Positions 8,563-18,400 of a stretch of DNA of 64,000 nucleotides are shown in pieces. This DNA comes from 34-65-8 sp964516135 (GTDB lineage: Bacteria > Pseudomonadota > Alphaproteobacteria > Sphingomonadales > Sphingomonadaceae). The position numbers and the translations under genes are program-made. The first letter of the stretch is position 1. The number at the start of each line of letters is the position of its first letter. Under the pieces are notes generated by a model. The model saw only the letters and a list, made by a program, of their open reading frames with translations. It made no database searches and had not been told where the DNA came from. Location: contig CAZEWN010000001.1 of the NCBI GenBank assembly GCA_964516135.1, positions 62,001 to 126,000 of the forward strand, read 5' to 3'.

Positions 8563-9342
8563 TCAACGGGCAAGCTCGCGCGCGCGGTCGGCCAGATGCG
8601 CGACCGCATCGGCGTGGATGCCCGGCGCGCTCACCAACAGGCCGAACGCGCGCGGGTCGCGCTTGTTGAAATTAAGTGGCTGGCCGAAGGCATCGGTCGT
8701 CGCGGCCCCCGCCTCGCGCGCGATCAGCGCGGCCGCCGCAATGTCCCATTCGTAGCCCCAGCGCAGGGTCGCGACGAGATCGGCGCGATTATCGGCCACC
8801 ATCGCCACGCGCAGCGCGATCGAATTGGGCTTGTCCACCACGGCCAGCATCCGGTCAACACGGGCCAGCGAATCGGTCGGCACGCGTGCCCCTGCAAATT
8901 TGGTGCGGCGCGAGGCGGCCAGCGGGCGGCCATTGAGCCACGCACCCTGCCCCGCCACGCCCAGCCAGCTCTCTGCGCGCGCGGGTGCTTCCAGCATCCC
9001 GATCAGTGGCCGGCCTGCGCTGATCAGCGCGACCGACACGGCCCATCCCGATCGGCCACGCAAGTAATCGCGTGTGCCGTCGATCGGATCGACCAGCCAG
9101 ATCAGTCCGTTTGCCAGCCGCACCGGATCATCGACCGTTTCTTCCGAGAGCCAGCCCGCAGCCGGCAACAGGCGTCCCAGTTCGCGCCGCAGGAATGCAT
9201 CGACCGCCAGGTCGGCGGCGCAGACGGGGTTGCCAGGTGTCTTTTCCCAGGCCTCCACCTCGTGCCCCGCGCCCGGCCACGCCCCGTGTGCCATGCGCCC
9301 CGCTTCAGCGACGATCTCGGAAAGGCGAAGGCGATCTATCAT
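8563..9342 (-). CDS. Inositol-monophosphatase-family phosphatase, probably 3'(2'),5'-bisphosphate nucleotidase
   Basis: The 259-residue enzyme belongs to the magnesium-dependent FIG/IMPase superfamily. The metal site appears as SEET (66-69), DPIDGTRDY (85-93) and, near residue 195, EWDIAAA. The overall pattern matches CysQ, which hydrolyses PAP from sulfate assimilation, better than SuhB. An inositol phosphatase cannot be ruled out. It starts at the ATG at 9342 and is divergent from sucC. Confidence 0.85.
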   Translation of the reverse strand: MIDRLRLSEIVAEAGRMAHGAWPGAGHEVEAWEKTPGNPVCAADLAVDAFLRRELGRLLPAAGWLSEETVDDPVRLANGLIWLVDPIDGTRDYLRGRSGWAVSVALISAGRPLIGMLEAPARAESWLGVAGQGAWLNGRPLAASRRTKFAGARVPTDSLARVDRMLAVVDKPNSIALRVAMVADNRADLVATLRWGYEWDIAAAALIAREAGAATTDAFGQPLNFNKRDPRAFGLLVSAPGIHADAVAHLADRARELAR

Positions 9343-9445
9343 CCCGTCACGGCATGCTAGCCAAAGCCGTACTTTTCAAGCGGGCCAATCCATGCTTAGG
9401 CCGCGCCGCAAAGTCTCCTCCCAAGTCACAAGCGGACCTTCCCCG

Positions 9446-10654
9446 ATGAACATCCACGAATACCAGGCCAAGGAACTGCTCGCAAAGTTCGGCGTCGCGG
9501 TGCCCCAGGGCATTGCCGCGCTCAGTGTGGAGGAGGCAGTGGAAGCCGCACGCCAGCTGCCCGGCCCGCTCTATGTGGTCAAGGCGCAGATCCACGCTGG
9601 TGGGCGCGGCAAGGGCAAGTTCAAGGAACTGGGCCCCGATGCCAAGGGCGGCGTCCGGCTCGCGCGCAGCCTCGAAGAGGTCGAGGCACATGCAAAGGAC
9701 ATGCTGGGCAACACACTGGTGACGATCCAGACTGGCGAGGCGGGCAAGCAGGTCAACCGGCTCTACGTCACCGACGGGGTCGACATCGGCAAGGAATTTT
9801 ACCTCGCGCTGCTGGTCGATCGCGCCACCAGCCGCATCGCGGTGGTCGCGTCGACCGAGGGCGGGATGGACATCGAGACCGTCGCGCACGACACACCCGA
9901 AAAGATTCATACCATCACCATCGATCCCGCGACCGGGCTAATGCCGCACCACGGTCGCAGTGTGGCGGCCGCGCTGGGTCTCTCGGGCGATCTCGCCAAG
10001 CAGTGTGCCAAGGTGCTGGCCGGGCTCTATGCCGCCTTCATCGGCACGGACGCGAGCCAGATCGAGATCAACCCGCTCGCCGTGTGCCCCACGCCGGAAG
10101 GTGACAAGCTGCTGGTGCTGGATGCAAAGGTCGGGTTCGATTCGAACGCCATGTTCCGCCATAAGGATCTGGCCGAATTGCGCGACCTGACCGAAGAGGA
10201 CCCGGCCGAGGTCGAGGCAAGCGAGTACGACCTCGCCTACATCAAGCTCGACGGCAATATCGGCTGCATGGTCAACGGCGCGGGCCTCGCCATGGCAACG
10301 ATGGACATCATCAAGCTCAATGGCGCGTTTCCGGCGAACTTCCTCGACGTTGGCGGCGGCGCCAGCCGCGAGAAGGTGACGGCGGCGTTCAAGATCATCC
10401 TCAAGGACCCCGCGGTCGAGGGCATCCTCGTCAATATCTTCGGCGGGATCATGAAATGCGACGTGATCGCCGACGGCATCGTCGCCGCTGCCAGGGACGT
10501 GAACCTGTCGGTGCCGCTGGTTGTCCGCCTGGAAGGTACCAACGTCAACGAAGGCAAGGCAATCCTCGACAATTCGGGCCTCGCCATCGTCAGCGCCAAC
10601 GACCTGGGCGATGCCGCCCGCAAGATCGTGGCCGAGGTGAGGAAGGCTGCCTGA
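9446..10654 (+). CDS. sucC: Succinyl-CoA synthetase beta subunit
   Basis: The 402-residue protein is the nucleotide-binding (ATP-grasp) subunit of the TCA-cycle enzyme that interconverts succinyl-CoA and succinate with ATP formation. The start MNIHEYQAKELL, the KAQIHAGGRGKGKFKE loop, and the C-terminal FLDVGGGAS and NIFGGIMKCD are diagnostic. I chose the ATG at 9446, as in other SucC proteins; the longer frame lies over an intergenic region. The alpha subunit sucD, often the next gene, is not here. Its stop abuts the minus-strand DUF6265 gene with no spacing. Confidence 0.96.
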   Translation: MNIHEYQAKELLAKFGVAVPQGIAALSVEEAVEAARQLPGPLYVVKAQIHAGGRGKGKFKELGPDAKGGVRLARSLEEVEAHAKDMLGNTLVTIQTGEAGKQVNRLYVTDGVDIGKEFYLALLVDRATSRIAVVASTEGGMDIETVAHDTPEKIHTITIDPATGLMPHHGRSVAAALGLSGDLAKQCAKVLAGLYAAFIGTDASQIEINPLAVCPTPEGDKLLVLDAKVGFDSNAMFRHKDLAELRDLTEEDPAEVEASEYDLAYIKLDGNIGCMVNGAGLAMATMDIIKLNGAFPANFLDVGGGASREKVTAAFKIILKDPAVEGILVNIFGGIMKCDVIADGIVAAARDVNLSVPLVVRLEGTNVNEGKAILDNSGLAIVSANDLGDAARKIVAEVRKAA

Positions 10655-11179
10655 TCAGCGTACGTCGTGGGCGAGCTGGCGCCGCGTGAAGCGGAATACC
10701 AGTTCGCTCACCCTGTCGCCTTCACTCCGCATCCGCACCGCGACAAGTAATCCGTCGGGACCATCGCAGCGGAACGTCAAGGCTGAGAAATAGGCCGCGC
10801 AGGGCTCGATCGAGAGAAGCCGGAAGCGCACCATGTCGGCTTTTTCCTCCCACCCGGTAAGGTCGGGGTGGAAGTGCTTCAGCTTGAGCACGAGGCTACC
10901 CGCCTCTTCGGTCAGATACATGTGCTCGGTGAACATGATCGTGCCGTCGGGATTTTCCTGCACGAAAACGCCGACCATCGTCGGGCCCGAGGGTGGCAAC
11001 CAGCTTTCCGCTGCCTCGGCACCGCCGATGCCGGTGCCAGCCCAGTCGCCGACCAGCCAGGCCGCCTCGGCAATCGTTGCGGATGGCGGAACGTGGCCCT
11101 CGGGCGCCAGCCGCGTTTCCTGAGCGGAAATGACCCCGGCAGTCAGCAACATCGGTATCGCAAGCAAGCGAACGTTCAT
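10655..11179 (-). CDS. DUF6265-type exported protein
   Basis: The 174-residue product has a signal peptide (LLAIPMLLTAGVISA). A single domain follows in which AWLVGDWAGTG, ESWLPPSGPTMVGVFV and MYLTEEAGSLVLKLKHF match the DUF6265 pattern. That fold is probably lipocalin-like and its function is unknown. Its stop codon is immediately next to the sucC stop on the other strand. The 201 bases between its start and etfB form a divergent promoter region. Confidence 0.75.
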   Translation of the reverse strand: MNVRLLAIPMLLTAGVISAQETRLAPEGHVPPSATIAEAAWLVGDWAGTGIGGAEAAESWLPPSGPTMVGVFVQENPDGTIMFTEHMYLTEEAGSLVLKLKHFHPDLTGWEEKADMVRFRLLSIEPCAAYFSALTFRCDGPDGLLVAVRMRSEGDRVSELVFRFTRRQLAHDVR

Positions 11180-11318
11180 GGCATTTTCCCCCGGACCCGC
11201 CGCGAAGCTATTCCCGCTTCACGCGCGCGTAAAGATGCTAGCCCATCTGGGGCTTGACCCGGCGCGCCCGCAACGCGAGGGACAAGCGAGCACCTGGCTG
11301 CACGCGAGTCCCGTTTGC

Positions 11319-11336
11319 TTGACGTTTACGTAAAGG
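11319..11336 (+). promoter_or_regulatory. Candidate operator/promoter upstream of etfB
   Basis: The sequence TTGACGTTTACGTAAAGG contains the palindrome TTTACGTAAA and a good -35-like TTGACG, 45 bases before the etfB RBS region. Its form recalls operators of regulators of fatty-acid and branched-chain amino-acid breakdown (LiuR/PsrA type), which in some proteobacteria control etf genes. No clear -10 follows. The assignment is an inference. Confidence 0.35.
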
Positions 11337-11380
11337 CGAGATAGGCGGGCGCCGCGACATTCGAGAGGAAGGACGCCTTC

Positions 11381-12127
11381 ATGAAAATCCTCGTGCCCGT
11401 GAAGCGGGTCATCGACTATAACGTCAAGCCGCGGGTCAAGGCCGACGGCACCGGCGTCGATCTCGCCAACGTCAAGATGAGCATGAATCCGTTCGACGAA
11501 ATCGCCGTCGAAGAAGCCATTCGCCTGAAGGAAAAGGGCAAGGCTGACGAGATCGTGGCGGTCTCGATCGGCCCGGCCAAGGCAACCGAAACGCTCCGAA
11601 CGGCTCTGGCGATGGGGGCGGACCGCGCTATCCTGGTGGAAACGGACGACGAGGTGGAGCCACTGGCCGTCGCTAAGATCCTGAAGGCCATTGCCGAGGA
11701 GGAGAGCCCCGGCCTGGTCCTGCTCGGCAAGCAGTCGATTTCGGACGACAGCAACCAGACCGGCCAGATGCTCGCCGCGCTGATGGGGCGGCCGCAGGGC
11801 ACCTTCGCCAATACAGTCGAGATCGAAGGCGATTCGGTCACGGTGAAGCGCGAGATCGACGGCGGGCTGGAGACGGTCAAGCTGGCGCTGCCCGCGATCG
11901 TCACCACCGACCTGCGCCTCAACGAACCGCGCTATGCCAGCCTGCCCAACATCATGAAGGCGAAGTCGAAGCCGCTCGCGACCAAGACACCGGCCGATTA
12001 CGGCGTCGACACCGCGCCGCGCCTGAGCACGCTGAAGGTCAGCGAGCCGCCTGTTCGCAGCGCGGGCGTAAAGGTCGCCGACGTCGACGAGCTGGTCGCG
12101 AAGATCAAGGCGCTTGGGATCGCTTGA
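11381..12127 (+). CDS. etfB: Electron transfer flavoprotein beta subunit
   Basis: The 248-residue subunit pairs with EtfA to carry electrons from acyl-CoA and related dehydrogenases to ETF-ubiquinone oxidoreductase. Characteristic stretches are MKILVPVKRVIDYNVKPR, NPFDEIAVEEAIRLKEKG, GKQSISDDSNQTGQMLA and the AMP-binding region. GAGAGGAAGG precedes the ATG. It is the first gene of an etfBA pair, with 61 bases containing a hairpin before etfA. Confidence 0.97.
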   Translation: MKILVPVKRVIDYNVKPRVKADGTGVDLANVKMSMNPFDEIAVEEAIRLKEKGKADEIVAVSIGPAKATETLRTALAMGADRAILVETDDEVEPLAVAKILKAIAEEESPGLVLLGKQSISDDSNQTGQMLAALMGRPQGTFANTVEIEGDSVTVKREIDGGLETVKLALPAIVTTDLRLNEPRYASLPNIMKAKSKPLATKTPADYGVDTAPRLSTLKVSEPPVRSAGVKVADVDELVAKIKALGIA

Positions 12128-12152
12128 GATTCCGTCAACAGATGACGGGATC
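12128..12152 (+). other. Hairpin between etfB and etfA
   Basis: Directly after the etfB stop, GATTCCGTCA pairs with TGACGGGATC (10 base pairs with one T-G wobble) around a 5-base loop. There is no T-tract, so it is more likely an mRNA stability or spacing element than a terminator. Confidence 0.5.
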
Positions 12153-12188
12153 GCCTGAGCCGGTTACACACAATCAAGGACTGAACAC

Positions 12189-13118
12189 ATGAAAACTCTG
12201 GTTCTGGTCGAACACGATAACGCCGTGGTGAAGGATGCGACGCTTTCGGCAGTGACCGCTGCCTCGCAATTGGGCGAGGTTCACCTGCTGGTCGCGGGCA
12301 AGGGCTGCGGCGCGGTAGCCGAGGCAGCAGCGAAAATCGCGGGCGTGGGCAAGGTCCACGTCGCTGATGACGCAGCTTATGAAAACATGCTGGCCGAGAA
12401 TGTCGCACCGCTTGCCGCAGATCTGATGGGCCATCACGACGCCTTCGTCGCGCCAGCCACCACCACCGGCAAGAACATTGCCCCACGGGTCGCCGCGCTG
12501 CTGGACGTCATGCAGATTTCGGAAGTCATCGGGATCGAAGGCGACAAGACCTTCACTCGGCCCATCTACGCCGGCAACGCCATCGCCACCGTCCAGTCGA
12601 GCGATGCAAAGCTCGTGCTGACCGTGCGCGGCACCGCTTTCGACAAGGCCGCCAGCGAAGGCGGTTCGGGCACGGTCGAAGCTGTCAGCGGGCCCGGCGA
12701 TGCGGGCCTCTCCAGCTTCGTCGGATCGGAACTCGCCAAGAGCGAACGTCCCGAACTGACCAGCGCCAAGGTGATCGTCTCTGGCGGCCGCGCGCTGAAG
12801 GATGCCGCGACGTTCGAGGAAGTGATCATCCCGCTCGCCGACAAGCTCGGCGCGGGCGTCGGCGCGAGCCGTGCGGCGGTCGACGCAGGCTATGTCCCCA
12901 ACGACTACCAGGTCGGCCAGACGGGCAAGATCGTCGCGCCCGAAGTCTACATCGCGGTCGGCATCTCGGGCGCGATCCAGCACCTTGCGGGGATGAAAGA
13001 CAGCAAGACCATCATCGCCATCAACAAGGACGAGGACGCCCCGATCTTCCAGGTCGCCGACATCGGCCTGGTCGGTGACCTGTTCAAGCTGGTGCCGGAG
13101 CTGACGGGGAAGCTGTGA
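12189..13118 (+). CDS. etfA: Electron transfer flavoprotein alpha subunit
   Basis: The 309-residue protein forms the heterodimeric ETF with the upstream gene product. The C-terminal FAD-binding domain is clear: SGGRALKD, GASRAAVDAGYVPND, QTGKIVAPEVYIAVGISGAI, then QHLAGM and NKDEDAPIF. AAGGA lies just before the ATG at 12189. The electron acceptor gene (ETF-QO) is not in the window. Confidence 0.97.
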   Translation: MKTLVLVEHDNAVVKDATLSAVTAASQLGEVHLLVAGKGCGAVAEAAAKIAGVGKVHVADDAAYENMLAENVAPLAADLMGHHDAFVAPATTTGKNIAPRVAALLDVMQISEVIGIEGDKTFTRPIYAGNAIATVQSSDAKLVLTVRGTAFDKAASEGGSGTVEAVSGPGDAGLSSFVGSELAKSERPELTSAKVIVSGGRALKDAATFEEVIIPLADKLGAGVGASRAAVDAGYVPNDYQVGQTGKIVAPEVYIAVGISGAIQHLAGMKDSKTIIAINKDEDAPIFQVADIGLVGDLFKLVPELTGKL

Positions 13119-13125
13119 AACGTGA

Positions 13126-13163
13126 CTGTCATTTCGGCCTGCGATAAGCTGCCGGAATGACAG
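13126..13163. other. Hairpin downstream of etfA
   Basis: CTGTCATTTCGGC and GCCGGAATGACAG form a 13-base-pair stem with one T-G wobble around a 12-base loop. It lies 8 bases after the etfA stop. It has no T-tract and contains the presumed ATG of the following pseudogene, so it may be a weak terminator or a REP-like palindrome. Confidence 0.5.
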
Positions 13164-14119
13164 GGGTTCGCACATTCCTCGCAGGAGGCGGCGCCTTTAC
13201 GGGGGCCGCCCTTTACGTATAACCCGCCGCCGCCCAGGACGGGCCACTGGTGCTGCAGCCCAGTTTGACGTGACATGTCGACTACGCTGAGGAAAGCTGT
13301 CGCCTGGTGCGGCAGTTCGGCGAAGGAGACAACCAGACGAACTTCTACATCGAACGCTATGGACCGGGCGATTCGTTCTTCATGGTGGTCGCAGGCAAAA
13401 CCCTGCGGGCGAGCCATTCAAAAGCGAGGACATCGTTTCAGTTCGGGCCGGGCGCCGCCGCGGTCGAGGAAGGGTGGCAACTGGGGTGATTGGGCAATGC
13501 CGGACCCGCCCTGATGCTGACGACCACATTGTTTCCGAACGCCATGTCGCCGCCGGTCACAATGTCCGCACTGGAACCCGTTTCGGGCGAGGACGCCGCA
13601 GCACCCGGGACGCCGGCCCGTTCCGACCCGGAGATTTTGACTTCCCCTCCACTGATCTCATACCTGCGGGAGGCGTCAATCATCTGGCTCGAAATCAAGC
13701 GCGGTAACCGTCAAGCGGTCCGCCTCGCACCGGGGTCAATGGGTGAGCCAATGACAGCCATGCGCACCTGTACCGAAGAACTGATGACCCATTGGGGCAT
13801 CGATGTCGTGGCCCATCGAACATTGCAGCGATTGCCGGTCCCCATTGGAAATCATGGCAACTGGATCGTGGGATATCAGTATCCCACCGAACTGCTGCGC
13901 CGAGGAATGGAGGGGCGCGTGGACTTCAGATTGATCATTGGCCCGGATGGCAAACCAACGGACTGCAAGACCCACAAATCGATCCGTCCAGCCGGTTTCA
14001 ATGAAGTCGTTTGCCAGTTGTTGACTCGGCGCGCGCGCTTCGAGCCCGCTGTCGACGCCAAGGGTGAGCCAATAGCATCCTATTGGCATAACTCCGTGCG
14101 GTTCGTGATCCCCAACTAG
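13157..14119 (+). pseudogene. TonB-C-terminal-domain protein, broken by three in-frame stops
   Basis: One reading frame over 321 codons reads as a single protein of a family that in sphingomonads is labelled energy transducer TonB. It is interrupted by TAA at 13220, TGA at 13271 and TGA at 13487, with no frameshift. The pieces are a signal-peptide-like start, then AAAQDGPLVLQPS, HVDYAEESCRLVRQFGEGDN, and FYIERYGPGDSFFMVV. After the last stop comes the C-terminal TonB-like domain (GRVDFRLIIGPDGKPTDC, then ARFEPAVDAKGEP). The longest intact part is about 209 codons from 13490. The ATG at 13157 lies inside a hairpin and is uncertain. Three independent stops argue for decay rather than sequencing error. 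Confidence 0.7.
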
Positions 14120-14130
14120 GCGCCGGACAC

Positions 14131-15444
14131 CTAACCCAGCATCCCATCCACCGCGTGGATCGTCACACCCACCAGCCCGCCGACCAGCGTGCCGTTGATG
14201 CGGATGAACTGGAGGTCGCGGCCGACCGCGCTTTCGACCCGGGCGGTGATCGTGGTCGCGTCCCAGCGCTTTACCGTCTCACTCACCAGTCGGACGATCT
14301 GATCGCCGTAGCGGGTCGCCACGCCCACGGCGGTGCGGCGGGCGAAGCGGTTGACCTGGAGCTGGAGGCGGGGATCGGCGCGCAGCGCGCCGCCCAGTTC
14401 GCCCATCGTCGAGCCGACCCAGCCATCGAGTGTCCCATCTGGATTGCGCGCCCGCTCGATCAGCGCCTTCCTCAGTCGTTCCCACACACCCTGCCACCAG
14501 GCGGCGACGGCTGGATTGTCGAGCAATTCGCGCTTGAGCCGTTCGACCTTCTCCTGCGTCTCGGGATCATGGACCAGATCGTGGGCGACCTTTTCCAGCC
14601 CTTCCTCGATCTTGTTACGCAAGGGGTGCTGCGGATCGACCAGTACCTCGGCCAGCAGGCGGTAGAGCCCGTCGAGCACCGAATTGGCAAGCCGCTCGTC
14701 CAGCCCGGTAAAGCGCAGCAGCGCGTTGGCGCGGTCGTGGATCATGGTCCGGACCATGTCCTCGTTGTCTTCCAGCGTGAGGCCGGCCCACCGGATCAAA
14801 CTGTCCATCAGCGGCAGGTGGCGCTTGTCGGCGATCGCCGCGCTGAGCATCTGGCCGAGCAGCGGCGCGATCTCGAGCTTTTCGAGCTGGACCTTGAGCC
14901 CGGCCCTCACTTGCCCGCCCAGCCGTTCCGGATCGAGCGATTCGAGCACGCCCGCCAGCAGTTCCGCCGCGCCCGCGCCGATGCGGCTCTGCGTGCCCTT
15001 GCCCGGCTCAGCGAGGAAATCGCCCGCTGCGCGTGCCATGTTCATCGCCTGCATGCGCCGCGCAACCACGGCGGGCGTGAGGAAGTATTCGCGCAGAAAC
15101 TGCGCCATGGTGTCGGCGATCCGGTCCTTGTTCTCCGGAATGATCGCGGTGTGCGGGATCGGAATGCCAAGCGGATGGCGGAACAGCGCGGTGACCGCGA
15201 ACCAATCGGCCAGGCCGCCCACCATCGCCGCCTCCGCAAAGGCATGAACGAAGCCCCATGCCGGGTGCAGATCAAGCAGTTGCCGGGTGGCAAGGAAGAT
15301 CGCGGCCATCAGCACCAGCATCAGCGTGGCGGTGCGCCGCATCGTCCGCGCGCGATCGGGTGGCAGAGGCGGCGGCGCGGCGCGCGGGCCGCGCAGCCTC
15401 AACCGGCCAGTCGGATTGCGGAAATCGGTTCGATCAGCCTTCAC
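14131..15444 (-). CDS. DUF445 membrane protein
   Basis: The 437-residue protein belongs to the DUF445 (YjiN/YheB-like) family. One membrane segment (TLMLVLMAAIFLATRQLL) is followed by the family signature EAAMVGGLADWFAVTALFRHPLGIPIPHT, here split between residues 68 and 98. A long, probably helical middle follows, and a second hydrophobic segment (GTLVGGLVGVTIHAV) ends the protein. It starts at a GTG overlapping the stop of the RND permease gene (GTGA), so it is the last gene of that operon. Its function is unknown. Confidence 0.88.
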   Translation of the reverse strand: MKADRTDFRNPTGRLRLRGPRAAPPPLPPDRARTMRRTATLMLVLMAAIFLATRQLLDLHPAWGFVHAFAEAAMVGGLADWFAVTALFRHPLGIPIPHTAIIPENKDRIADTMAQFLREYFLTPAVVARRMQAMNMARAAGDFLAEPGKGTQSRIGAGAAELLAGVLESLDPERLGGQVRAGLKVQLEKLEIAPLLGQMLSAAIADKRHLPLMDSLIRWAGLTLEDNEDMVRTMIHDRANALLRFTGLDERLANSVLDGLYRLLAEVLVDPQHPLRNKIEEGLEKVAHDLVHDPETQEKVERLKRELLDNPAVAAWWQGVWERLRKALIERARNPDGTLDGWVGSTMGELGGALRADPRLQLQVNRFARRTAVGVATRYGDQIVRLVSETVKRWDATTITARVESAVGRDLQFIRINGTLVGGLVGVTIHAVDGMLG

Positions 15445-18400
15445 TCGGCCGGAAACGCCTCGCCGCCGGTTCGGTTCTCGTCACCGGGCTTGTAAGTGAG
15501 GAAGCGGGTCCGCAGCCAGGGACCGAGGCGCTTTTCCATTCCATCCGCCAGGCTGAAGCCGGCCGGCACGATCAACAGCGTCAGCAGCGTGGACAGCAGC
15601 AGGCCGCCGATCACGACCGTGCCCATTGGCGCACGCCATGCACCGTCGCCGCTCAGCGCGAGCGCGGTGGGTACCATCCCCGCCACCATCGCGACCGTGG
15701 TCATGACGATTGGCTGTGCGCGCTTGCGCCCAGCGTCCATCAATGCCTCGAGCTTGGAAACACCCGCCGCCATTTCCTCGATCGCGAAATCGATCAGCAG
15801 GATCGAGTTTTTCGCGACGATGCCGAACAGCATCAGGATGCCGATGAACACCGGCATCGAAAGCGGCTGCCCGATCGCCCAGATCGCCAGCAGACCGCCC
15901 AAGGGCGCGAGGAACAGGGACGCCATGTTGACGAGCGGCGAGACGAACCGGTGGTAGAGCAGCACCAACACGGCAAACACCAACAGGATGCCGGCCAGCA
16001 GCGCCACGGCGAAGCTGTCCTGCATTTCGGCTTGCCATTCGTCCTCGCCGACGGGCGCGTTCGACACCCCGGCCGGCAGATCCCGCATGATCGGCAAGCG
16101 CTGGATCGCGGCCATCGCGTCGCCCTTGGCGAGATTCTCGCCCAGATCGGCGCCGACGAAAATGCGGCGGTTCTGGTTGTAACGCTGGATCGTGGTCGGG
16201 CCCGATCCGAACGAGATGTCGGCGACGCGCGAAAGCGGCACCGAAGCGCCACTGGTGGTCGGCACCGGCAGGTTGCGGATCGTGTCGAGATCCTCGCGCG
16301 AGTCCTGCGGCAGCCGCACGCGGATCGGCACCTGGCGATCCGATAGCGAGAACTTCGCCGCGTTCTGGTCGATGTCACCCAAGGTCGCGATGCGGATGGT
16401 CTGGCTGAGCGCGGTGGTCGTGACCCCGAGCGTGGCGGCAAGGTCGAGCCGCGGCGTGATGATGAGCTCGGGGCGTCGCATGTCCGCCTCGATGCGCGGT
16501 GCGACAATGCCGGGTATTGCCTTCATCTGCTCGACGAGGACGGCGGCGGTTTCGTTCAGCAAGTCCGAATCGCTGCCCGACAGCATCACCGAAATGGGCC
16601 GCCCTGTTCCCCCGCCGCCCTGATCGGACTGGAACGTCACCCGCGCGTCGGCAATGCGTTGAAAGATCGGTGTCAGGCGCCGTTCGAATTCCTGCTGCGT
16701 CTTGACCCGGTCCTTGCGCAAGGTGATGAAAATACGGGCATTGCCTTCGTTAACCCGCTGGAGCGCCGCCTCCACGTCGGGATCCGCGCCCACGATTTCG
16801 GCCACCCGGTCGGCCACGGCATCGGTCTGTTCAAGCGTGGTGCCGGGCACCATCTCGATCCGAACCCGGCTGAAGTCGCCGTCCACGTCCGGGAAGAATT
16901 GCGCCGGCAGCGACGACCCAACCATGCCGGTAAGCACCAGCGCACCGAGCGCGATCCCGACCATCCAGATACGGTGATCGCGCAACCGTGCGCGGAAACG
17001 CTGCAGCCGGTAATCGAACCAGGCAGCGTAACCACCCCCGAACATGCGCGACATTGCACTGGCGCCGCGCGACACCAGCAGCGCCGCCAGCCAACCGGCG
17101 AATGCCGCAAGCATCAGTTCGATGAGCATGGCCGGCAGCGCGAGCAGGAACGCGAAGATGTTTGCCAGCGTGTCAGGCAGGAAAGGGACCATCCCTTTCC
17201 AGAACGCAGTGTCCGTCAACACGGTTATGCCCGATTGGCCGAGCAGCCAGAACATCCCCGCGGCGCCCGCGACCGCGGCAAGTGCCACCAGCAGGAACAT
17301 CGCAAACCCGCCAAAGCCATACCACCAGTGGAACCGTGCCGGGACAAGGCCCGCGCGAAGCGCATCCGCCCGGCGCTGGTCCAGCGTCCACGCGAGCATG
17401 CTGATATAGCGGTCCATCAGGCGGCCTTCGCCGTGCGCCGCCGTGCCTTTGGCCTTGAGGAAATAAGCGGCGATCATGGGCGTGATCATTCGCGCGACGA
17501 GCAGCGACATCAGCACGGACGCGACCACGGTGAGGCCGAAGTTTTTGAAGAACTGGCCCGAGACGCCAGGCATCAGGCCAACAGGTAGGAACACCGCGAC
17601 GATCGAGAAGGTGGTCGCGACCACGGGCAAGCCGATCTCGTCCGCCGCGTCGATCGACGCCTGGTACGCGTTCTTGCCCATTCGCATGTGTCTTACGACG
17701 TTCTCGATTTCCACGATCGCATCGTCGACGAGCACGCCCGCGACCAGGCCCAGCGCCAGCAGTGACAGCTGGTTGAGCGTGAACCCCAGCAGGTCCATGA
17801 TCCAGAATGTGGGGATCGCGGAGAGCGGAATCGCGAGCGCGGAAATCAGCGTGGCCCGCCAGTCGCGCAGGAACAGGAACACCACCACAACCGCCAGGAC
17901 CGCGCCTTCGACCATCGCGGCCATCGAGCTCGAATACTGCGCCTTGGTGTAATCGACGGAAGTGAACAGCCTGGTATAGGACAGCCCGGGCATTTCCTCC
18001 ACGAGCTGGTCCATCTCCTCGATGACGCTGTCATAAACGGTTACGTCCGATGCGCCCCGCGCGCGGGTGATGGAAAACGTGATGACCTGCCGCCCGTCGA
18101 TCTTGCCGAGCGAGCGCACCTCGCCGTAGGCGTCGCGCACATTCGCAACGTCCGACAGCTTGATCGAGCGGCCCCCGCCAATCGCCACCTGGGTCTGCGA
18201 CAATTCGTAGGCGGTATCGGCGTTGCCCAGCACGCGCACCGATTGGCGCGACCCGGCGATTTCGGCCTGGCCGCCGGCCGCGTCGACATTGCTTTGCCGC
18301 AGGGCGCTGTTGATCTGGCTCGCGGTGACACCAAGCGACTGCATGCGCGCGGGATCAAGTGTCACCACGATTTCGCGATCGACGCCCCCGCCCCGGCTTA

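Noticed and set aside
12174..13175. A 333-codon minus-strand frame
   Set aside because: It is the shadow of etfA, which is a clear family member.
13220..13489. Stop-codon readthrough or selenocysteine in the TonB-like gene
   Set aside because: One of the three stops is TAA and no selenocysteine insertion structure is apparent after the TGAs. Decay is simpler.
15258..16346. Plus-strand frames of up to 362 codons
   Set aside because: They lie opposite the RND permease, and their composition (runs of Arg, Gln, His) is typical of antisense reading.
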